A DNA stretch of 8,625 bases. It comes from JAGQTE01 sp964648005. Lineage in GTDB: Bacteria > Actinomycetota > Acidimicrobiia > Acidimicrobiales > Acidimicrobilacustridaceae. Within the stretch, counting starts at the first letter, position 1. Every line of letters begins with the position of its first letter. The notes under the pieces were generated by a model that was given only the letters and a program-made list of their open reading frames with translations, had not been told where the DNA came from and searched no databases. The stretch lies in assembly GCA_964648005.1 (NCBI GenBank), contig CAZYKR010000195.1:1-8625 (forward strand), given 5' to 3'. This document shows positions 1 to 6,314 of the stretch, in pieces. A program made the translations under genes and the position numbers.

Positions 1-1050
1 GCCCGCCTCGTTCTCGGCCCGCCACGCCTCGGCATCGGTCGCCAGTGCCAGCGCCCGGCGAGCCTCGGGGTCGTTGAAGGGCGCCACCTCGGTGTTGATC
101 GACACCACGTCCTCTTCCAGCTCGGCGATCTCCTGCGCCTTGACCTCGCCTGCTTCGGCGAGGCGTCGCATCTCGGTGAGCTCGATCGGTCGGTACCCGT
201 GCATCATGTCGATGTCGCCGCTCTCCATGGCGTCGAGGCGACCCTGGGGATCGGGGATGAACCGGAAGGTCATCGAGTCGAGGTGGGGGAGGCCTTCCTG
301 CCAGTAGTCGTCGTTGCGGATGACCTCGAAGCTCTCGCCTGGCGTGTGCGAGGTCGCCCGGAACGGTCCGGTGCCGATCGGCGCCATGGCCACCGACTGC
401 GGGTCGGCGTTGGTGAGCGCCGCCGGCGCCGCCACGAACCCGGTCTGGATGGCGAGCGCGTAGGGGAAGGTCGCCCATGGCTGGCGCATCGTGACGGTCA
501 GCTCGAGTGGGCCGGTGACGTCGTAGCTCTCGACGCTGCTGAGCGACGGCGCCGTGATGAACGACTCGGTCCAATAGTCGAAGTTCAGCGCCAGGGCGTC
601 GGCGTCGAGCGGCGATCCGTCATGGAAGCTCACGCCGTCGCGCAGGGTGATCGTCCACTCGGTGAAGTCGTCGTTCGGCGTGATCGATTCGGCGAGGTAG
701 GGCTCCCACCGACCGTTCTCGTCGAGCGAGACGAGCGGGTCGTAGACCGCCGAGGCGATGAAGAACGCCGACTGGTCGAAGGTGCCGCGCGACGGGTCGA
801 GCACGGTCGGCTCCGCCTCGAGGCCCATGACGATGCTGCCGCCGTCCTTGGGAGGCCCCGGATCGTCGGGCGGACCGAGGCGGACCTGGGTCAGCGTGCC
901 GTCGGCGCTGCGACCCGGCGCCGACGTCGAGGTGGACGTCGGCGAGGCGGTGTCGGTCGACGAGCAGGCGGCGGCCAGCGCCGCCACGGCGAGCACCGCG
1001 GACGGCACACGCAGTGACCGCCATCGCCTTCGCTCCTGCGCCTGTGCCAT
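1..1050 (-). CDS. ABC transporter substrate-binding lipoprotein, family 5 (peptide/nickel/opine type), C-terminus beyond window
   Basis: Probable solute-binding lipoprotein that captures oligopeptides or a similar ligand outside the membrane and hands it to an ABC permease; the ligand cannot be read from the sequence. The frame is open for 350 codons and leaves the window at base 1, so about 200 residues of a typical ~550-residue protein are missing. A basic N-terminus (RRRWRSLR) and a hydrophobic stretch end at Cys29 in LAAACSS, an acceptable though not ideal lipobox; a Thr/Ser/Pro-rich linker follows. Family 5 (SBP_bac_5) hallmarks are visible in order: GLEAEPTVLDPSRG (76-89), VYDPLVSLDENGRWEPYLAES (start 102), WTITLRDGVSFHDGSPLDAD (132-151), APIGTGPFR (223-231), NDDYWQEG (246-253), GDIDMMHG (278-285) and FNDPEARRALALATD (325-339). 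ATG at 1050 is chosen because AGGGAGG lies 6 bases upstream. The gene is divergent from the two-repeat protein at 1145; permease and ATPase genes would be expected further left. The family is clear, the substrate unknown. Confidence 0.93.
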   Translation of the reverse strand, partial: MAQAQERRRWRSLRVPSAVLAVAALAAACSSTDTASPTSTSTSAPGRSADGTLTQVRLGPPDDPGPPKDGGSIVMGLEAEPTVLDPSRGTFDQSAFFIASAVYDPLVSLDENGRWEPYLAESITPNDDFTEWTITLRDGVSFHDGSPLDADALALNFDYWTESFITAPSLSSVESYDVTGPLELTVTMRQPWATFPYALAIQTGFVAAPAALTNADPQSVAMAPIGTGPFRATSHTPGESFEVIRNDDYWQEGLPHLDSMTFRFIPDPQGRLDAMESGDIDMMHGYRPIELTEMRRLAEAGEVKAQEIAELEEDVVSINTEVAPFNDPEARRALALATDAEAWRAENEAG

Positions 1051-1056
1051 GCCGCC

Positions 1057-1063
1057 CCTCCCT
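1057..1063 (-). promoter_or_regulatory. Ribosome binding site of the substrate-binding lipoprotein
   Basis: On the minus strand AGGGAGG lies 6 bases before the ATG at 1050. It is the best Shine-Dalgarno match in the window and fixes the start of the lipoprotein gene. Confidence 0.75.
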
Positions 1064-1075
1064 GAAGTCTCTACA

Positions 1076-1103
1076 GCTGCCCGGCAGCAACTTGCTGCGC
1101 AGC
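1076..1103. promoter_or_regulatory. Cluster of overlapping palindromes between divergent genes, candidate operator
   Basis: Four five-base elements alternate: GCTGC (1076-1080), GCAGC (1084-1088), GCTGC (1094-1098) and GCAGC (1099-1103). They form three overlapping perfect inverted repeats: GCTGCCCGGCAGC (1076-1088), GCAGCAACTTGCTGC (1084-1098) and GCTGCGCAGC (1094-1103). The cluster lies in the gap between the divergent starts at 1050 and 1145, partly over a possible minus-strand -10 box. Binding of a dimeric repressor is one reading. Alternative hairpins in the 5' leader of the lipoprotein mRNA is another. The repeats are directly visible; the function is inferred. Confidence 0.45.
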
Positions 1104-1106
1104 GTA
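1101..1106 (-). promoter_or_regulatory. Possible -10 box for the substrate-binding lipoprotein gene
   Basis: Read on the minus strand the bases are TACGCT, preceded by TGTGAC, which fits the actinobacterial TANNNT -10 pattern. Transcription would begin near 1094 and give a leader of about 44 bases carrying the AGGGAGG site and most of the palindrome cluster. No good -35 hexamer is seen, so this is weak. Confidence 0.3.
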
Positions 1107-1144
1107 GTCACACCATGTTCCTGACACCCCCTCAGGTCTGTGTC

Positions 1145-2488
1145 ATGCTCGCCGCCATGCTGCGCGACGCCTACGACGGTCCCTTCGATCCTGACTGCAC
1201 GCTCGCCGACTTCTCCCGCGCTGCGCTGGCCACGATCGGGCGCGAGTACCTGATGCACGGTCACATGCAGGACCGGGTCGGCATCCCGTCGGTGCTGTCG
1301 GGTCACGGGCTCGACGGCGCGCGCAACGTGTCGATCGACGAATGGATGGCGGCGTCGCCGATCTACAGCGGCCGAACCCAACGCCTGCTGCAGTTCGCGC
1401 CCGAGGACGGTCCCGGCACCGGCACCGTGGAGACCATCTTCAAGAACCTGCAGTTCGACGTCGGCGCGCCCCACCAGTTCATGGACTTCCGCTACGCGCT
1501 GCACAGCCCGACGAGCGGCGAGTTCTGGCTCGATCACTGCGGCGCGCTGATGGACGCAGAGCCGATGGGTGACGTGTTCGTACAGCTGATGTGCCACGAC
1601 ATCGAGGATCCGACCTTCGACGCCACCGCGGCGGCCGCCAACCGCCACGCCCAGATCCGCCCGATCCACCGACCGCCGCGGGTCCCCGCCGATCGGTCGC
1701 CGCACTGCCACTGGACGGTCACGATCGACCCGGCCAACGAGGCCTACGGCCGCCATCACCTCCAGGACCTCGTCGAGCACGCCCGCATCGCCGACGTGGC
1801 GCTGGTCGACCCCGGGCCGTCGGTGGAGCCGGGCGGGTGGGACGACTACGCCGGACCGTTCGATCCCGACCTGCAGCTCGAGGACTTCTCGCACCGGGCG
1901 CTGGTGCTGCTCTGCCAGGAGGCGCCGGTGCAGTCCCATCTGCTGGCGCGCGCGTTCATGTTGAGCATCCACGAGCGCTACGGCCTCGATGACGCCGTCG
2001 CCGCCGGCGCCACCCAGTGCGCAGGCGTCGCCGGGCTGACGGCGCAGCGCCTGGCGGCAGCGCTGGGTGTCGACAGCACCGATGCCGACGCCGTCGCCAA
2101 GGTGTTCCAACTACATCCGCTCTTCCTGCCCCGCACCTACGTCGATCTGCGTGTCAGCCGCACTGGGGACACCACCACCGACGGCACGGTGCGTGTGGCC
2201 ATCGGCCCCTGCCCGGCCTTCGAGGAGGGCGACGACTTCTCGTGGTTCGCGCCGATGCGCTCCGGTGCGGTGCACCCCGCCATCGTGACGATCGCCCGTG
2301 CCGTGCATCCCGAGGCCACCGTCGGCGCTGCGGCACCACAGGGCGTCGAGGTGGTGGCGTGGGAGGTGACGGTCCCGGTGGCGGCGCCGAGTGCCGACGC
2401 CCCCGCCGAGGACGGGGCGGTGGCCCTCGCCAAGATCTCGACCGGTGCCACCCACGTGTTCATCCGTCGGCGACCCGTGCGGGTCTGA
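1145..2488 (+). CDS. Two-repeat cytoplasmic protein of unknown function
   Basis: I do not recognise a named family. The product is about 447 residues with no signal peptide or membrane helix, so probably cytoplasmic. It contains two diverged copies of one ~175-190-residue unit. Copy 1 opens with YDGPFDPDCTLADFSRAAL (10-28) and copy 2 with YAGPFDPDLQLEDFSHRAL (235-253), 13 of 19 identical. The later parts also run in parallel: FKNLQFDVGAPHQFMDFRY (99-117) against VFQLHPLFLPRTYVDLRV (320-337), and HWTVTI (189-194) against AWEVTV (405-410). Copy 1 has a Cys/His-rich set, H131-C132, C150-H151-D152 and H187-C188-H189, that could bind metal or be catalytic; copy 2 keeps little of it (C356). Start is uncertain: ATG codons at 1115, 1145 and 1157 share the frame. 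1145 is chosen for an AGG 8 bases upstream and closeness to the first repeat. The frame is open back to 758, but that part lies antisense to the lipoprotein gene. Confidence 0.82.
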   Translation: MLAAMLRDAYDGPFDPDCTLADFSRAALATIGREYLMHGHMQDRVGIPSVLSGHGLDGARNVSIDEWMAASPIYSGRTQRLLQFAPEDGPGTGTVETIFKNLQFDVGAPHQFMDFRYALHSPTSGEFWLDHCGALMDAEPMGDVFVQLMCHDIEDPTFDATAAAANRHAQIRPIHRPPRVPADRSPHCHWTVTIDPANEAYGRHHLQDLVEHARIADVALVDPGPSVEPGGWDDYAGPFDPDLQLEDFSHRALVLLCQEAPVQSHLLARAFMLSIHERYGLDDAVAAGATQCAGVAGLTAQRLAAALGVDSTDADAVAKVFQLHPLFLPRTYVDLRVSRTGDTTTDGTVRVAIGPCPAFEEGDDFSWFAPMRSGAVHPAIVTIARAVHPEATVGAAAPQGVEVVAWEVTVPVAAPSADAPAEDGAVALAKISTGATHVFIRRRPVRV

Positions 2489-2502
2489 CGCCGGCCAACC
2501 CG

Positions 2503-2550
2503 TCCCGGCGCCAAGGGATCCCGGCGCCGACGCATCCCGGCGGAACGGCC
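2503..2550. repeat. Three tandem 16-base units in the gap after the two-repeat gene
   Basis: Units start at 2503, 2519 and 2535, each beginning TCCCGGCG; the first two also share the following CC, while the third diverges after eight bases. The array begins 14 bases after the stop at 2488. CGGCGCC in unit 1 can pair with GGCGCCG in unit 2 around GGGATCCC, so the stretch could also fold as a stem and help end transcription, but there is no T run. The units are visible; any role is inference. Confidence 0.5.
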
Positions 2551-2590
2551 GGTCCGCGCCCGGCGGCGCGACAAATGCCAAGCTCGGCGC

Positions 2591-3490
2591 GTGGCGGCAT
2601 CTGCCGATGACGGCGACGCGGGCCTCGCCGACGCAGCGGCGCAGGACCGGGCCCGACGTCTCGACCGGTGGAACCGGCGCGCCACGCCGGCGATCGTCGC
2701 CGCTGCGGTCCTGCCGCTCGCCGGCGCCCTGGTCGACCCCAGCCGCGTCCTCGCCGCCGCCGTCGTCCTCATCGTGTGCTGGATCGTGTTCGTCGTCGAC
2801 TTCGTCGTGCACCTGCGGCTCGACCCCGGGTACCTGCACCGCACGTGGGGGCGCATCGATCTGGCCATCGTCGTGCTGACCTTCCCGTGGAACCTGCTGC
2901 CGTTCGCCAACACCGGTGCCGGGCGCCTGCTGCTGCTCGCCCGCCTGGCGCGGGTGGTGCGGGTCATGGTCGTCGCCGCCAAGGGTGCGCCGGTGCTGCG
3001 GCGGATGGCGGCCCGACTGGGCCGAGCCGCCCTGTACGCCGCCATCGCCATCGTCGCCTCGGCGTGGATCGTGTATGTGATCGAGGAGCCGACCGACGGG
3101 TTCGAGACCTTCGGCGACGCCCTGTGGTGGGCGATCGTGACCGTCACCACCGTCGGGTACGGCGACATCGTGCCCGACAACGGGTTCGCCCGGTTCGTCG
3201 CCTCGATGCTGATGATCGCCGGCATCGCCCTGATCGGCGCCCTGGCGGGCACGTTGGCGTCGGCGCTCGGGCTCCAGCCGACCGACGCCGCCACGGCGGC
3301 GACGGCAGCGGTCGACGTCGACACCTCCGAGCAGTCCTTGCACGCCGAGATCGCGGCGCTGCGTCGGGAGGTGGCGTCGTTGACGGCCCTGGTGCAGACG
3401 ACGGTGGGTCCGCCGGGGGGCGGGGCGGACGACCCCGCGCCGCCGCTCGACGAGCGCCCTGGCGCCGTCGAGGACCCGGACGCAGAGTGA
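2591..3490 (+). CDS. Voltage-sensor-type potassium channel (six-helix)
   Basis: A K+-selective channel subunit of the inner membrane, expected to work as a tetramer. The 299-residue product has the S1-S6 layout: S1 about 33-50, S2 about 52-75 with Asp70 inside the helix, S3 about 88-104 with Asp90, S4 about 111-130, S5 about 144-163, pore helix and filter about 175-192, and S6 about 199-222. The filter reads TTVGYGD (186-192), the canonical K+ signature. S4 carries Arg112, 118, 121 and 124 at mostly three-residue steps, with Leu at 115, so voltage sensing is plausible although the sensor is short of one charge. A likely coiled coil, SEQSLHAEIAALRREVASL (246-264), follows S6 and could hold the tetramer together; an acidic, Pro/Gly-rich tail ends the protein. 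No RCK/TrkA-N nucleotide-binding domain is present. The start is GTG 2591; no clear ribosome site precedes it, so it may be leaderless or start slightly inside. It lies 57 bases before the first protease. Confidence 0.93.
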   Translation: MAASADDGDAGLADAAAQDRARRLDRWNRRATPAIVAAAVLPLAGALVDPSRVLAAAVVLIVCWIVFVVDFVVHLRLDPGYLHRTWGRIDLAIVVLTFPWNLLPFANTGAGRLLLLARLARVVRVMVVAAKGAPVLRRMAARLGRAALYAAIAIVASAWIVYVIEEPTDGFETFGDALWWAIVTVTTVGYGDIVPDNGFARFVASMLMIAGIALIGALAGTLASALGLQPTDAATAATAAVDVDTSEQSLHAEIAALRREVASLTALVQTTVGPPGGGADDPAPPLDERPGAVEDPDAE

Positions 3491-3534
3491 GCACCGGACC
3501 GGGCCACTTTCGCCCGTCTTTCGTCCTGCGGGGA

Positions 3535-3540
3535 TAGGTT
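3535..3540 (+). promoter_or_regulatory. Possible -10 box giving a leaderless mRNA for the protease pair
   Basis: TAGGTT fits TANNNT and ends 7 bases before the ATG at 3548, the distance at which transcription would begin at or next to the start codon. The bases GGGGATAGG just upstream could instead act as an off-spaced ribosome site. No -35 consensus is visible. Moderate to low confidence. Confidence 0.4.
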
Positions 3541-3547
3541 GCCCGCT

Positions 3548-4840
3548 ATGTCGCGCCTTGCTCCGCGTCACGCGTCGCACCGTCGCACGCTGATCGGTGG
3601 CCTCGTGGCGGCCGTCGCCATCGTGGCCGTGGCCTGTTCGGGCGGCACCGCCACGACCGACGCCTCCGTCGTGTCGACCACGGAGGTGCCCGCGACGTCG
3701 TCACGGCCCGGGACCACGGCCGACGCCGCGTCGCCCGGCACCACTGCCGGCCCGGCGAGCGGCGGCGACCTGGCTGCGGTCGAGGCCGAGGTGGCGACCC
3801 TGTCGGCCTTCGTGGAGCAGCAGCGAGGGCTCGAGTTCAAGGAGCCCGTGCCGGTCCACCTGGCCGAGGGCCAGGAGTTCGAGGACCTGCTGTTCGCCAC
3901 CGTCACCGACGAGGACTGGGAGGACGTCGCCGACGAGGGCGTCGTGCTCGAGGCGCTCGGCCTCGTGCCCCCGGGCACGGACATGCGCGAGGCGCTCACC
4001 AACCTGCTCGGCGCCGGCGTGCTCGGCTTCTACGACACCGAGACCAACGAACTGGTGATCCGGGGCGCGGAGCTCGACCTGCTCACCCGCAACACGATGG
4101 TCCACGAGCTGACCCACGCCCTCGACGACCAGCATTTCGAGCTGTCCCGACCCGAGCTCGCCACCGCCACCGACGAGTCGGGCTTCACCTTCACCGCCGT
4201 GGCCGAGGGCAGCGCCCGCCACGTCGAGACCGCCTGGCAGCAGACGCTCACCCCCGAGGAGCGCAAGGCGCGCGAGCGCGCCGAGCTCGACCAGGGCATG
4301 GAGCAGGTCGATCGGCTCCTGCAGGTGCCCCAGATCATGCTCGACACGATGATCGCCCCCTACACCCTCGGGCAGCGATTCGTCGACGACATCGTCGAGG
4401 CCGACGGGCAACAGGCGCTCAACGACGCCTTCGTCACCCTGCCGAGCACGACCGAGCAGATCATGGACTCCGACAAGTACCGGGCGGGCGAGACGGCCAA
4501 GCCGGTCCCGGAGCCGACGGCCGAGGGCGAGGTGCTCGACGAGGGCATCATCGGCCAGCACGTCACGGCGCTGTTGCTGGGTGACGAGGTGCCCGGGCGG
4601 GTGGCGCGCACCGCGGCCGAGGGCTGGGGCGGCGACCGCTTCGTGGCGTGGCGCAGTGCCGACGGCAAGGCCTGCATGGCCGCGACCTGGGTCATGGACA
4701 CGCCCGACGACGGCGACGAGCTGCGCACCGCCCTCGACGAGTGGGCGGCGGGCACACCTGCGGGCGCCACGGTCACCGTGGTCGATCCGAGCACCGTGTC
4801 GATCCGGTCGTGCGCCGCCCGGGCCGGAGCGAACGGGTGA
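3548..4840 (+). CDS. Putative HExxH zinc metalloprotease, lipoprotein
   Basis: Probable extracytoplasmic zinc peptidase of unknown substrate. The 430-residue product has a basic start (RHASHRR), a hydrophobic stretch about 15-29 and a lipobox-like AVAC with Cys30, so it is likely lipid-anchored outside the membrane. A Thr/Ser/Ala/Pro linker runs to about 73. The core has GVLGFYDTETNELVIRG (157-173), then MVHELTHALDDQHFEL (184-199) with HELTH at 186-190, then AEGSARHVE (219-227). His186 and His190 fit zinc ligands, Glu187 the catalytic base, and Glu220, 34 residues on, a gluzincin-type third ligand. Later blocks are TTEQIMDSDKY (301-311), GWGGDRF (359-365), and Cys376 and Cys422, probably a disulfide. 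All these blocks recur in the next gene. Similar HELTHALDDQHF proteins are familiar from actinobacteria and Chloroflexi, usually hypothetical. ATG 3548 is preferred over the in-frame TTG at 3539, which overlaps the possible -10 box. The metalloprotease activity is inferred from the motif only. Confidence 0.87.
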   Translation: MSRLAPRHASHRRTLIGGLVAAVAIVAVACSGGTATTDASVVSTTEVPATSSRPGTTADAASPGTTAGPASGGDLAAVEAEVATLSAFVEQQRGLEFKEPVPVHLAEGQEFEDLLFATVTDEDWEDVADEGVVLEALGLVPPGTDMREALTNLLGAGVLGFYDTETNELVIRGAELDLLTRNTMVHELTHALDDQHFELSRPELATATDESGFTFTAVAEGSARHVETAWQQTLTPEERKARERAELDQGMEQVDRLLQVPQIMLDTMIAPYTLGQRFVDDIVEADGQQALNDAFVTLPSTTEQIMDSDKYRAGETAKPVPEPTAEGEVLDEGIIGQHVTALLLGDEVPGRVARTAAEGWGGDRFVAWRSADGKACMAATWVMDTPDDGDELRTALDEWAAGTPAGATVTVVDPSTVSIRSCAARAGANG

Positions 4841-4841
4841 C

Positions 4842-4847
4842 GGGGGG
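4842..4847 (+). promoter_or_regulatory. Ribosome binding site of the second metalloprotease gene
   Basis: A run of six G lies 6 bases before the ATG at 4854, directly after the upstream stop codon at 4838-4840. The position suits ribosome re-initiation from the upstream gene and supports 4854 as the start. Confidence 0.5.
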
Positions 4848-4853
4848 CCGGCC

Positions 4854-6311
4854 ATGAGCCCCGAGGCGACCTACCCCGACGCGCCGCCGATCTCGAGCGC
4901 CCCGGCCGCGCCCGGGGCGCCGCTGCTGCCGGACCGCCCGCCGTCGCTGGGCGATCCGATCGGCCCACCGACCCCGCCGCCCGCGCCGCCGATGCCACCA
5001 CCGACCAGCGGTCCGGGCCGCGGCGTGCTGCTCGGCGTGGCCGCCATCATCGCCGTCGGATTGATCGCCGCCGCCCTGCTGCTGCGTAGCGGCGATGCGG
5101 CCGTGGAGACCGCCGACCCGTCGACGTCGTCGACGACGGTCGAGTCGTCCACCACCTCGTCGGTGCCCGAGGAGTCGACCACGACCGTCCCCGGTCAGAC
5201 GACCACGACGACGCTGCCGTCGGGTGACCCGATCACCCAGGCCGAGCTCGACGCCGCCATGGCCGAGCTGATGGCCTTCGTCGAGGAGGTCCGCGGGCTG
5301 CCGTTCACCTCCGAACCCGAGGTGGCGCTGCTCGATCCCCAGGCGTTCAACGACGCCCTGCAAGCGCAGGTCAGCGACGAGGAGCTGCAGGCGCAGGCCG
5401 AGCAGCTCAGCCAGCTGGGGCTGCTGCCGCCGGGTGCCGATCCCGTCGCCGACATGCGCGCCCAGCTCGGCGCCCGCGTCGCCGGCTGGTACGACCCGAC
5501 GACCAAGGTGCTCACCATCCGCAACCTCGAGCTGGACGAGGACGCTCGTCAGATCCTCGTGCACGAGCTGACGCACGCCCTCGACGATCAGCACTTCGAC
5601 CTCGACCGCCCGGAGTACCTCGACCGCAAGGACGAGATCGCCTTCGGGTTCCGGGCGCTCACCGAGGGCAGCGCCCGCCGCGTCGAGCGCTTCTACCGGG
5701 ACCAGTTCAATCCCGAGAACGAGAGCCCGGGCAACCTCAACCTGCCGGACCTGTCGGAGCAGGACCCCAGCGATTACGGCGCCATCGCCGCCGACATGCT
5801 GGAGGCGCCGTACGTCTACGGCGAGTACCTGATCGAGGAGACCATCCGCTACTACGGCGGCGACGGCGTCATCCGAAGCCTGTTCGCCGACCCGCCGGAC
5901 ACGTCCGAGAAGGTCCTGCACCCCGACAAGTACATCTCGTTCGAGGATCGCATCGATGTGCCGCCGCCGCCGACGGACGGCGCCGAGGTGCTCGACGACG
6001 GTGTGCTCGGCGAGCTCATGTTGCGCAACATGCTCGAGGCCAAGCTCGGGCGCGAGGCGGCGGTCGAGGCGTCGAGCGGCTGGGGCGGCGACTGGTTCGT
6101 CCGCTACCAGAACGAGGCCGAGGGCACCTCGTGCCTGCGGGTGGACTTCCAGATGGACTCCACCGGCGACATGGCCGAGCTCGAGGTGGCCTTCGAGGCC
6201 TGGAGCAATGCCGGCGGCATGGGCGAGATCACCAAGCCCGACGACGAGACGCTGCGGTTCACCAACTGCACACCGCCGGTCGGTTCCGGCGAGGGCGGCT
6301 CGGTCCTGTAA
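4854..6311 (+). CDS. Putative HExxH zinc metalloprotease, single-helix membrane anchored; paralogue of the preceding gene
   Basis: A 485-residue paralogue of the preceding lipoprotein. It has a different N-terminus: about 57 Pro/Ala-rich residues with no basic signal region, then one hydrophobic helix (about 58-77, VLLGVAAIIAVGLIAAALLL) followed by Arg78, then a Thr/Ser linker (about 86-122) with TVPGQTTTTTLP. No lipobox Cys is present, so it should be a membrane protein with its catalytic part outside. The core matches its neighbour block for block: GWYDPTTKVLTIRN (211-224), ILVHELTHALDDQHFDL (234-250) with HELTH at 237-241, TEGSARRVE (270-278), TSEKVLHPDKY (350-360), GWGGDWF (409-415), Cys427 and Cys472. 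His237 to Glu271 is 34 residues, exactly the spacing in the paralogue, which supports Glu271 as third zinc ligand. A segment after the active site, including EAPYVYGEYLIEE (317-329), resembles EAPYxxG-type parts of such proteins. The gap to the previous gene is 13 bases, so one operon is likely. Substrate unknown. Confidence 0.9.
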   Translation: MSPEATYPDAPPISSAPAAPGAPLLPDRPPSLGDPIGPPTPPPAPPMPPPTSGPGRGVLLGVAAIIAVGLIAAALLLRSGDAAVETADPSTSSTTVESSTTSSVPEESTTTVPGQTTTTTLPSGDPITQAELDAAMAELMAFVEEVRGLPFTSEPEVALLDPQAFNDALQAQVSDEELQAQAEQLSQLGLLPPGADPVADMRAQLGARVAGWYDPTTKVLTIRNLELDEDARQILVHELTHALDDQHFDLDRPEYLDRKDEIAFGFRALTEGSARRVERFYRDQFNPENESPGNLNLPDLSEQDPSDYGAIAADMLEAPYVYGEYLIEETIRYYGGDGVIRSLFADPPDTSEKVLHPDKYISFEDRIDVPPPPTDGAEVLDDGVLGELMLRNMLEAKLGREAAVEASSGWGGDWFVRYQNEAEGTSCLRVDFQMDSTGDMAELEVAFEAWSNAGGMGEITKPDDETLRFTNCTPPVGSGEGGSVL

Positions 6312-6314
6312 CCG

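Noticed and set aside
199..1017. Plus-strand open frame of 272 codons at the left
   Set aside because: Antisense to the substrate-binding lipoprotein, whose family motifs and ribosome site are clear.
758..1144. N-terminal extension of the two-repeat protein back to an ATG at 758
   Set aside because: It would lie almost wholly antisense to the lipoprotein gene and across the divergent promoter region, and it adds only low-complexity sequence.
620..2110. Long minus-strand open frame of 496 codons
   Set aside because: It runs antisense to the two-repeat gene and out of frame over the lipoprotein gene; the translation is Arg/Gly/His-rich with no family motif, as expected of a shadow in high-GC DNA.
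2503..2550. Short direct repeats considered as a CRISPR array
   Set aside because: Units are 16 bases with conserved and variable halves too short for repeats and spacers, and no cas gene is near.
2111..3580. Long minus-strand open frame opposite the potassium channel
   Set aside because: The channel on the plus strand has an unmistakable filter and helix pattern, while the antisense product is compositionally biased and motif-free.
3701..4855. Minus-strand open frame opposite the first protease gene
   Set aside because: Shadow of a real gene; composition is Gly/Arg/Leu-biased with no recognisable domain.
4773..5921. Minus-strand open frame opposite the second protease gene
   Set aside because: Antisense shadow; its apparent low-complexity Arg/Gly tract is the complement of the Thr/Pro linker codons.
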